Origin: Rhodosorus marinus
Taxonomy: Eukaryota; Rhodophyta; Stylonematophyceae; Stylonematales; Stylonemataceae
Assembly: GCA_029953675.1 (NCBI GenBank)
Contig: JAMWBK010000001.1
Location: 1 to 64,000 of the forward strand
Length of the DNA stretch: 64,000 nucleotides
Reading direction: 5' to 3'
Shown here: positions 55,178 through 64,000 of the stretch, in pieces
How the letters are laid out: the number at the start of each line of letters is the position of its first letter
How positions within the stretch are numbered: the first letter of the stretch is position 1
Program-made: the position numbers and the translations under genes
Notes under the pieces: generated by a model
What the model was told of the DNA's origin: nothing
The model's database searches: none
Seen by the model: the letters and a program-made list of their open reading frames with translations, nothing else

Positions 55178-56850
55178 CTACTCAGTAATAGCATCCATTC
55201 CACGCGCCCTGAGCTCCTCAGCAGTGGTAATGTCCGCGGGAAGAATGAGCTTCAGATCCCGCGCGGAAAGGAAGCCGCTGCCGGCCATTGCGGAGTTGAA
55301 GAGCCTCACAGCAGACCTCATCCGAGCCCTCTCGACTGCGTTACGAACGGTACGGGCGTTCGAGAAATACGGCATCATCATCCTGGTCTTGATATAATCC
55401 AAGAACACCGAATCGCATGATGGATCCAACACATACTCGGAATCGCGTGTCATGACCTACAGCACACGGCAGGAAAAACAAAAATTCAGAGCAAAATTTT
55501 CAAACTATCGAAACTTTCAAGCCATCGCGCAACGCGGTCAAGCTGGACTTCACAGCAACGTAGACATACCTTTCCAATCTCCACTAGCTCCTCAGCTGTG
55601 TAATTAGGGAACTCTATGTGGTTTCCAATCCTAGAGCTCATACCAGGGATGTACGAATAAAACCTATCCATCTTGTCCTTGTATCCCGCGAGGACAACGA
55701 CGAGGTCATCCTTATTGCTCTCCATGACATTGAGAAGGATTTCAATAGACTCCTGCCCGTAGTCACGATCGTTCGAAGCATTGTACAAGTAATACGCCTC
55801 GTCAATAAATAGAATACCTCCCATCGCTTCCTTGATCTGCTCTTTCGTCTTCGGTGCGGTGTGACCGACGTACTGACCGACGAGATCGTCGCGAGTTGCA
55901 ACCTGCATGTGGCCGCTTCTGCAGTAGCCCATCTTGGCGAGGATCTGTCCCATTCTCATTGCGACCGTTGTCTTTCCGGTTCCCGGAGCGCCGGTAAAAC
56001 TCATGTGCAAGGATGGTACAGCCGTCTCCAGACCAAGCTTCTTCCTCATCTTATCCACGATAAGCAACGCTGCAATTTCACGCACGCGTCTCTTCACGGG
56101 GATGAGGCCTACGAGTTCGTTGTCGAGAATGTCAAGTTGCTCCTGAACACCTTCCTGGAACATATACTCGTCCACGGTTCCAACAGGCGTAGTATCAGGA
56201 ATAGATTCAAGAAGCTTGAGTTTTTCAGCCTTGATCCTCCGCTGCTCCTCCAGCATGCGTTGGCGGCGTTCAATTTCCTCCTTCTCTTTTCTCGCCTCAA
56301 CGTCCGCTTCCTGTAAGGCATCGGTGAGCCTCCTCGTCACAGGCGTCTCATATCCGTCCTCTCCAGGCTTTGGCTGCAATCCACCAGGCTGCATTCCTGG
56401 CTGCCCAGGTTGCACTCCAGCCTGTCCAGGTTGCATACCGCCCGGTTGCATGCCTGGCTGACTTCCAGGCTGTTGACGTCCAGCCTGCCCAGGTTGCAAG
56501 CCGCCCGGTTGCATGCCTGGTTGACTTCCAGGCTGTTGACGTCCAGCCTGTCCAGGTTGCAAACCGCCCGGTTGCATGCCTGGTTGACTTCCAGGCTGTT
56601 GACGTCCAGCCTGTCCAGGTTGCAAACCGCCTGGTTGCAGGCCTGGCTGACTTCCAGCCTGCCCCGGTCGCAACCCACCCGGCTGCATCCCAGGTTGATT
56701 TCCACCCTGCCCTGGTTGCATTCCCCCTGGCGGGATACCACCGGGATTATATCCCCCGTACTGCGCCTTTACGACTGACCGGCTCGGCGTCACAGCCAAC
56801 GCTGAGGCTCCGTCACGGGGACCCCCCACAAAACTCGAAACGAAGGCCAT
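55178..56850 (-). CDS. cbbX: CbbX, red-type Rubisco activase (AAA+), nuclear-encoded, plastid, two exons
   Basis: Exons 56850-55570 and 55456-55178, phase-0 intron (GTATGT...TGTAG), 519 residues; ATG 56850 gives [10 protein letters not shown], with Phe at 3. Residues about 30-165 are a Gly/Pro/Gln/Met repeat linker. Then comes a charged helix (residues about 180-215), then the AAA+ module: [19 protein letters not shown], Walker A GAPGTGKT, pore loop [11 protein letters not shown], Walker [51 protein letters not shown]. Exon 2 has [26 protein letters not shown], the C-terminal lid. CbbX frees inhibited form ID Rubisco by pulling the large-subunit C-terminus. Usual CbbX is about 300 residues, so the linker is an addition. 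Confidence 0.93.
56340..56760 (-). repeat. In-frame 63-bp tandem repeats coding the CbbX linker
   Basis: The segment repeats with a 63-bp period in its best part (for example, matching positions 56519 and 56582). Each unit encodes [16 protein letters not shown] plus about five more residues. Outer units are shorter and more diverged. Very similar units imply recent unequal crossing-over or slippage. Confidence 0.85.
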
Positions 56851-59800
56851 TTTTTCCTCCCTCAGCAACTCAGTGAACCTTCAGAAACTAAAGAAACTAT
56901 AGTTCCGTTCCCCTAGTCCCAGATCAACAGTGCACGATGACTCGCTCGCCTTAGATCCTAAGCCCGACCTCGCTGGAAGCATGCTTGTTCGTAGGCAGTT
57001 TTATACTCTTTTAACCTTTCCAGAGTAACTCGGACACAGCCACCCCAGAGGTGAAGACTTGAAAAAAAAAACTAAACGCCCCCGAAAATCTCGTTTGGCA
57101 AGGGGTAGGGCAGATCAATTTTCACCGCACCTACCGGGTAGATGTCTTCACGTGGCCGGGAATTGAGTGCCAGTCTTTTCAATCCTCCCTTTAACGTGCT
57201 CTTGTGAGGTGGGATGGAGCATTCAAGGGCTTCCCAGCATTAAGAGTTTTGAACGATTTTTCTGAGTCAAATCTGTTCTATCTCGAACTATCACACATAC
57301 GGCTCAAAAAAAAAGCAGAAAAAGAAGCGGGGCAGGAAGTACGTGGATAGATCGGGAATTAGCTTGGCGTGTGGAAGAAATTTATTGGGTTACATGCATC
57401 AAGAGCAAATCATTTGCGTGTTGAAAGTCAAGACCAGCCAATTATTATCACTGGAGTCATCCGCGGAAAACGAACCGACAGCGACGGGGTCAATGCCTCC
57501 TTGAATCGACGAGAAAAGGCTCTAGCAGCATCTAAAACTTGGGATTCTAGAAATCAAGCTCTTCCTTACCCGGGTAAAACTGAAGAAAGACGAGAAATAG
57601 TATATCGAATAATATTTTCCCACAAGCACCTCATGACCACAGAACAAGACATCGTCACAAAAAATTACAATATTCAATATCACTCGTTTTGAAAGGCCCG
57701 AAGAACTGCCTCTCTTGGCTCCCAGAACATGGGGTACAAAAATAAACATTTCTCGAAGAAGAAGCATTTTCATCCTTGCCAACTATGGTCCATTTCCAGG
57801 GGTGGTAGTGGGGCACACCACAGCATGGATTTAGCTTGTCTCAGAAGAAAATCAGACGATTGGGGGGAGATAGATGCATTGCTTCAACAGTGCGTCCTGC
57901 CTCTTGGACAGGCTGTCCTATCTAAGAATTGCATAGGCGGCTGATTTTGAGGTTTCAGTTTGCTTTTACCCATGCAGAATGATCGTTGGGCTAAGGGGGG
58001 GTACGAGTGACGCGCACATCACACATTCTTAGAAACGGTTCGACCATCTGAACGGTCTTTGTCTTCCAAATGACTAGCAACCGCCGCCCGGTCCCAAAAC
58101 CCCAAAATAAGCGGGTAGTTGGTCAAAGTCACGGTGGAAAAGACGAGCGAGGAATATGGCTGCTCTCTAGGGTTTCGAATTTTTGACAGTTTCGAACCCA
58201 TCACCCCTATGGCTCTAAATTAAATTCAAAAACAAATTTTGGTAAAAGCCCCCCACTTTCCTCCCCGTGACTTCTTCATGCAGCCCTTTTCAGGACTTGT
58301 TAGAAGTCTACGTTTCGCAACTGGCTCAGTCCACACTAGGTGGACAGGTGGACAGGTGGACCTGCGGAAGGATCACTCAAAATGGAGTTGGAGAGCGCGG
58401 AAGAGCTTCTCAGACATAGTCCTCTCCGATCCTCAGGGTGCATAGGCTCTGAATAATTTGTTGTTGTTGTTGTTGTATGTTGACGTCGGGTCCGAAAACC
58501 ACCCTCATCTGCTCAACGCGTGAAAAGTATGCGGAGCTGCCCTCATCTGCACAATGGCAGAGAAACGTCCTCAATTTCCGTGCATTCTACGTTCACAGAG
58601 CGAGCCAGTCCGCTGGTGCGGATGCGACAAGCTGCGCAAGTTTCTTGACAATTCTGATAGGCACAAGACGGCAACTAAAAAATCTACCTCAGTTGGGTAG
58701 CAAGGAATTTTTTTGATGTTTCAAAACTGAGCAATGGAGCGATTCATCGGATTTGGGACAAGTTCCTCGAGCAGCAAACATTTTCGTCAGCACCACAGAA
58801 AGAGCTAGTCCGCTTGCGAATCCATCGTGTAAAGGATTGTTCTATGCATATGAGGCTGGGATGATTGCTCCTCAAGCAGGAGATATTGGTTGCGAGCAAG
58901 CAGTGATCGAACATTCGTGAGCCCTACTTTGAACCTTCCGACCTCGAATACGCGATAGAAGCGTGCTTGATGATGAAATCAAAATTGGAACAGCAATAGA
59001 TGCTTTGAACCGCCAACCAAAATTTCAGACTGCTGGTGCATTGTTAGGAAGGGCGACTGGTTCAACGCATAAAACAACTAAAGACAACGAGTGGAAATCA
59101 GGTTCAGGTTGTAAAGTGAAAATGCTCTGTGGGTGGGTGACCCTTCGCCTGCTTAAGAGCGGGACATATGCTCGCCACGACCCTTTCGAATCTCCCGATT
59201 TAGCCCTGCTCACACTGTAGCAACTTCAGCGCCAAAGAATAGACACTTCCTCGCCGAAGGGCAAGATTTTAAGATTTGGGCGGCCTGGTTTTTGCTGGAC
59301 AATGGGGTTTGCAGTGTGGCACAGGCTGTGACCGTTCGCGTAAGAGCGAGTGTGAGGTTCACGTATCACCCTTGACAAACTAGAATATCGTCGCGTAGGA
59401 CGGAAAGGGTTATCTGGTGAAGAGTTCAGTGATGATCACCGGAAATCTAAACCGACAATCACAACTTAGGCTATTGGTCTACGGTTTGCTGTCAAGCGCT
59501 TGACAAGCGTGCTCTTTCGAGGATAGGAGAGACAGGTTTCGGTTGCTTAGCATACCCTTCGACCTCCGAGACTTTTACTGTCACGGAACAGAGTCTTGTT
59601 CCAAATTCGCACTATGAGGATTGCATTCAGCTTCCAATCGTTCATTGGCCTGAGCGGCCAAATTCACGGGCTAAAAGTGGTCTCCTACGACGTTGGTTGA
59701 TTTGCATGTCCAAGAAGCTGTTGGCATGACCTCCGAAGCTCGGCGGAGCTCGCTCATGCTTCGAAGTAAAATCGCGCTTCCACCTTGATTTGCGAAATAA

Positions 59801-60116
59801 GTTTCGTTCCAGTACCGCTACTATACAGACTGAACCCGAAGAACCTTGGAGACGCGTGGCACCTAGCACCTAAAGTTTTCAGGTCAGTGTGGGACCAACT
59901 ACGCACGCTAAGAACTTGATCTGGATTTGTTTGCCTTAGCTTGGCCCAAGACTTGTTTTACGTGCCGATCATGAGAATTTCGTGCCTTTCCAAACAGTAA
60001 AGTGCTGAGGATAACACAGATAGCCTGCACGCGCGTTTTGAATATAAAGAAAAAAGACTAACGCATCAGAGCCGGCTCAGTCCAACTCACCAGCTGTCGA
60101 TGTTACAAGCATGTCA
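56851..60116. other. 3.3-kb intergenic region
   Basis: Contains the CbbX leader and homopolymer runs. A minus frame at 57522-57782 and plus frames at 57369-57692, 58239-58716 and 58963-59220 have no motif. A short trinucleotide run (ttg)n is at about 58459-58475. No gene is supported. Confidence 0.5.
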
Positions 60117-60922
60117 CTATTCGTCGTCCTTCCCTGCTCGTGAAATGTATTTTGCGTCCCGTACATCAACTCTGATCTTTTCGCCCTGTTTGATAAACAA
60201 GGGAACCTAATGAAGTGGATAGTAGATTATACAAATCGCAACGTAAGCGATTTGTTCGTGAATGCCCCGGCAATGCTGGTTCCAAACAAGTTCCGCACCT
60301 GTATAACTGCGCCGGTCTCTAGCGTTGCTGGTTTGGTACCTCCTTGCACCGTATTGCCTTTAACACCGGGATCTGTCATGGTGACTTCGAGAACCATCTG
60401 CTTTGGAAGGTCCACATCCAGAACCTTTCCCTGATATCTAAGAACGTCTACATCAAGTCCTTCCTTCATGAACTTCGCCAGGTCACCGAGTGCAGAGGTA
60501 GGGAGTCTTTCTTCTTCAAACGTTTCCATATTCATGAACACGAATTCGTCCCCGTCCAAGTACGTATGCTGCATTGTGGACTTCTCCAGCAAAGCTTGAA
60601 TAACGGATTCACCCGCCCGAAACGTTTTCTCAATATTATTCCCGCTCTGAAGATTCTTCAACTTGGTGCGAACAAAGGCGGAACCCTTTCCAGGCTTCAC
60701 GTGCAGAAACTCCAGAACCTTGTGGACCTGTCCGTCCAGCTCAATGGTTGTTCCGACACGGAAATCGTTCGACGTCAGCATAGAAATCTTCGCTCTCCTC
60801 AACCTCCTCCATTCCGTGCCAGCGACAGATCTCCCCAGAAAACTACTTCGAACTCCACAAAACGCTTTCCCTCTTCCAGCCGTTCGCCCGCAAGCACTTG
60901 TTGCAACAAACCCTGTCCTCAT
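60117..60922 (-). CDS. efp: Plastid elongation factor P, two exons
   Basis: Exons 60922-60299 and 60206-60117, phase-0 intron of 92 nt, 237 residues. ATG 60922 ([21 protein letters not shown]) starts a presequence with Phe at 5; the longer open frame upstream lacks an ATG. The factor body: [40 protein letters not shown] (KOW-like domain I; the tip PGKGSA carries the Lys that is modified in many EF-Ps), [31 protein letters not shown], then the OB domains with [33 protein letters not shown]-type [18 protein letters not shown] and [24 protein letters not shown] across the intron. EF-P relieves ribosome stalling at proline runs. Confidence 0.94.
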
Positions 60923-61883
60923 AGTTGAGTATTCAATGAATTCCTCCCAAGAATTCAGATTCTCTTGTGTATCCAACTATTGATTTCGTCAATCCTGCGT
61001 CCGTCACACTCACTACAGATATCAGAAGAAGCAAATGGATGCTTGCCCTTCTCCTAGTCAGCCAGAAAGCCAGAGTAAGTAAAACTCCCGATCGACACCG
61101 ATCACACTTGTACGGTCTCGTTACACCCCCCGACGATTGTTTTTTTCAATAGAATATCTGGTCAATCTGGATCAGGCAGACGTCGGGATTGGATTGCTTC
61201 AATCTAAATACTGTGGGTCGGAAACTTGATTGGAAAACGTTTTTAACGGCATCCGGTGGTAAGCGGCTGTTCCTGTTCTCCAAACGGAAGATCCTCCGCT
61301 AAGCGCATCGACAAGAACACATTGCCTTCTACTCACCATCTGTGGCGCGGCATCGTCGTCTTAACCGTTCGGCAAAAAAAAAAAACCTTACTCCAGAGCT
61401 TAGCACACGCCATTCTCGTATCCGACGGGATCCCGGTCATGACATGGTCTTGGCTTGGGTTGCGCTACACAGGCAGTTCCTTATACACTATGTTGACGAC
61501 TAGGCAGCAGGGACTAAATCAGTTGCTGCGATAAGAACAGACCGCCGAATCTTTTGAGTAGGCTTCTAGCTCCTGCTTCAGAAGAGATCCTCATGAGCGA
61601 TACGCAGAGGAGTCCTTAGGACCCCTTAGGAGGACTCGAGCCATTGGTATCGTCCAGATCTTTTGTTTCTTCAACATGCAATGACTGGAGGATCAAACTT
61701 AGGCTTGCACTAAGGCCCATCCTTCACATGCATCTCTTCCCAAACTTCAGGCGATTTTTGTCAACGTCAGGAATGGAGTGTACAATCCCAAACCAAAGCA
61801 CAAACGACACCACGGCTGAGCCCGGCGGCGAGTCATATGGCAAGTCTCCGGACAAGTACATTCATTCAGACCGTCTGAAGAGC
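60923..61883. other. Intergenic region
   Basis: No gene or RNA recognised; it contains an A10-12 run at about 61375-61385. Short frames on both strands lack motifs. Confidence 0.45.
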
Positions 61884-62205
61884 TTGGAGCATAGCATGCC
61901 CATCTTGAGGTCGGTGGGGGTCATATGGCGGGCCTCCGCACAAACGCATTCATTCAATGCTGTCAGAAAAAACGTCTGAACCAAGTGGAGGATAGGTGAG
62001 CTTCCGGGAACGATGAATCTAACCGAGACCTCGCGGTTGACAAGTTGTATGTACAGAGTATGGAGCATAGGATTCTTCACGCTGAGGTCGGTGGGCCACA
62101 TGGCCCGGCCTCCGCGTAAAAAAAGTCTGAACAAAGTGGAGGATAGGTGAGCTTCTGGCAACGTTGAATCTAACCGAAACCTTGCGGTTAACGTATTGCA
62201 TGTAC
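61884..62205. repeat. Diverged tandem duplication, two units of about 150-175 bp
   Basis: Both units contain, in order: gcttggagcatag or gtatggagcatag, gaggtcggtggg, catatggc/catggcc, gcctccgc, gtctgaac-aagtggaggataggtgagctt, gaatctaaccga-acct-gcggtt. The second unit lacks about 25 bp in the middle. Confidence 0.7.
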
Positions 62206-62487
62206 TCATACACTCTAATTCACAACAGGAACCGTCAAACTATTTAATTTCAGATATAGTTTCAGCAGTCAAAACTTCACAGTGTGGCACGCAAATTTAA
62301 GCTCTAGTCGCCACTACCGTTGTCAAAGAAGTCATACGCAAACGAAGCAAAATGCGGGAGAAAGGGGCCGTCGACGAACACACCCCCAACGAAAAACCCC
62401 AGGCAAAGAAACACGACCATCGGGGTGGGATGCGATCAATAGAAAGTCCAGTGTCCATCGAGGAGAGGCTTTTTGAAAAGCCTTCTT

Positions 62488-63366
62488 CTACGACGCGACG
62501 GCCTCAGCAACCTCGGCGACGGGTTCCATTGGCGCGGCCGGTGCAGGCGGTGCAGCAACTTCTTCCATAGGAGCATCCGGCTCCATTGCCTCAACGGCCT
62601 CTGCGGCAGGTGGCTTGGCGGCATCCACAGCGGCTTCCGCATCCGCCTTGAGCGATTCTACAGTAATATCCAGTTTCTCCTTGTTCTGCTCGACCATTGG
62701 TTGCATCGCAGAAAGAGTCTCCGAATACTTCTTGTAGTAGTTGCCATGAGAGGCTACCAACGTAGTCCCGGCGCTCTCAAAAACAGTGGGAAGAGCTTTT
62801 AGAAGATTATCCAGTCTCGCTCTAAGACGATCATGCTTGAGATCGTATTCCTGCTGTGCCATTTGCAACTTCATCTCCGTGCCTGCCTTCTTTACCTCGT
62901 CGGTAATCTTAGCCAGCTTATCCGTGTACAGATCGTACTCCACTCGGGCCTTGTCATACTCAGTGAATTCAAGTCCTGTACTCTTCTTCGCTTCTCTGAT
63001 GTAGTTTTTCACTAACTCAAGTCCTTTCATAATTTCCTCACGATCGGTATCGTTCACAACCTTGCTCTCAAGATCCACCAGAGCGGCTTGCGTGGTAGGA
63101 ATAATATGTTCATCCTTCATCTCCTCGGGGATTTTCTCTGAGATTTTCCCGAAATTCGCAGATGACTTGGTTGTAGCACTCCATTCCTTGCCAGAACTCT
63201 CAATCAACTTGATCATCTTCTCCAGTGTCTTCACCGCCTTCTCGATGGACTTTTTGTCCTCGACAACCGCCTTATCATAATGAGCGGACTTGGAAGCGCC
63301 TTTGAGCCCAACGCTCTCTTCCGCCTTTCGAGCGCTGTGCTTTGCACCATGCAGACAGTTCCCCAT
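62488..63366 (-). CDS. BAR-like coiled-coil protein with N-terminal acylation motif
   Basis: Single exon, 292 residues. MGNCLHG has Gly2 for N-myristoylation and Cys4 for palmitoylation, so membrane anchoring is likely. Residues about 30-225 are almost all helical with regular heptad spacing (SIEKAVKTLEKMIKLIESSG, KARVEYDLYTDKLAKI, LQMAQQEYDLKHDRLRARLDNLL). This is the size and pattern of a BAR domain, which forms curved dimers on membranes. The end (about 245-292) is an Ala/Pro/Glu-rich low-complexity tail. The BAR call rests on pattern, not on a catalytic motif. No intron is needed, unlike the other genes here. Confidence 0.7.
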   Translation of the reverse strand: MGNCLHGAKHSARKAEESVGLKGASKSAHYDKAVVEDKKSIEKAVKTLEKMIKLIESSGKEWSATTKSSANFGKISEKIPEEMKDEHIIPTTQAALVDLESKVVNDTDREEIMKGLELVKNYIREAKKSTGLEFTEYDKARVEYDLYTDKLAKITDEVKKAGTEMKLQMAQQEYDLKHDRLRARLDNLLKALPTVFESAGTTLVASHGNYYKKYSETLSAMQPMVEQNKEKLDITVESLKADAEAAVDAAKPPAAEAVEAMEPDAPMEEVAAPPAPAAPMEPVAEVAEAVAS

Positions 63367-64000
63367 TACACCGAACTCCGATGAGAATCAACAAAGCTGA
63401 GTTGACTAATACGCTGGCAAATTCCTGACCGACCCAGAAAAACCAACCCGATTGCTTCGACACTACGTTGCCTACTCCACCTCGACTACTACCCGCGACC
63501 AGCACTATCAATGCTGTACAAGCATATGCGGGGCACTTGCTGCGTAGTCACATAAACACTCTCAATAAAAACGTTTCGATGAGGACACGAATTCTGGCCA
63601 GGAGAACCGAGTGGTCCAATTTAAATGCATCAAAATCTCATTGAGGGGCCAAATATACCCCTTACTAGAATACTATGCTCTTCAAACCAAAACAAAAAGC
63701 AGTATATCCAGAGCGCTGCGATACTCAGCACGGGGTATGAAAATTGACAATTGCGTTTAAATAGGAACAAAGGGGTGATATCATGTCACTCAGATGGTGA
63801 TCTTTTTTGGATAAAATATCGAAGTGTTGTTAGAAGATTTTTCTGGTTTCGGGCGTTCGGGAATTGGCCACAGACCCCGTGGCCATGTGTTCTGGGTTCA
63901 TACGGAGGATCCTACTTTTCTGATAAAACCTGAGCCTCGAAGGGAGAGGGGGGGAGGAGGGGGGGTGCTTTGAAGTGGATCTTCAGAGCTTCGACGTAAC
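63367..64000. other. Upstream region of the BAR-like gene, window edge
   Basis: No gene recognised; ends in a G-rich run at about 63943-63970. Confidence 0.5.

Noticed and set aside
45923-60922. Bacterial contamination, because IspG, CbbX and EF-P are bacterial families
   Set aside because: Each is interrupted by GT-AG introns that restore conserved motifs when removed, carries a presequence, and lies with VPS13 on the same molecule.

Overview
This is eukaryotic nuclear DNA that appears to start at a chromosome end. The best guess at the source is a unicellular red alga; genus and species cannot be read from the sequence. Four things support this: short GT-AG introns in nearly every gene, a multi-exon VPS13 gene, a nuclear red-type Rubisco activase (CbbX), and five putative plastid proteins. 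Those five carry simple N-terminal presequences with Phe at position 3-5 and no preceding signal peptide, as expected for a primary red-lineage plastid.

Layout. 1-498: about 30 copies of a 16-bp repeat (agactaacgtaacccc), with the C-rich strand running inward from the end, as at a telomere. 535-25000: a retroelement-rich subtelomere containing one native-looking gene, a secreted Cys-rich protein in six exons (5889-7841). The elements are non-LTR retrotransposons of at least three related families. Each ends in a zinc-knuckle-like CCHC motif followed by a restriction-like endonuclease signature (A/P-D-x14-D). Three large copies (about 9190-13980, 14400-19260 and 19320-21680) lie head to tail with 5' ends toward the telomere, and telomere-like units sit at several junctions. 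21706-22227 is a fragment of a Ty3/gypsy-type gag. 22470-24930 is a stack of 5'-truncated copies in the opposite orientation. 25807-38047 is VPS13, a lipid-transfer protein, on the minus strand. 39665-44860 is a second decayed retroelement island, with an interstitial telomere-like unit at 39755 and a 30-bp solo insertion of the element 3' hairpin flanked by a 10-bp target duplication.

45923-63366 holds ordinary genes: Tic22-like (+), IspG/HDS (+), an unknown 289-aa protein (-), a PLP-dependent methionine gamma-lyase/aluminium-resistance family protein (-), CbbX with a Gly/Pro/Gln-rich repeat linker (-), plastid elongation factor P (-), and a BAR-like coiled-coil protein with an MGNC acylation motif (-). 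Five of these seven are predicted plastid proteins, covering protein import, isoprenoid synthesis, Rubisco maintenance, translation and probably sulfur amino-acid metabolism.

The main result of the hunt is a candidate telomere-associated, RLE-type retrotransposon system. It combines a 16-nt telomere-like repeat, telomere units trapped between tandem elements, a conserved 3'-terminal stem-loop with a short (A)RTAAAGYCC tail instead of poly(A), and mini-insertions consisting of little more than that stem-loop. All exon models come from reading frames and splice motifs by eye; no homology search or transcript data were available.
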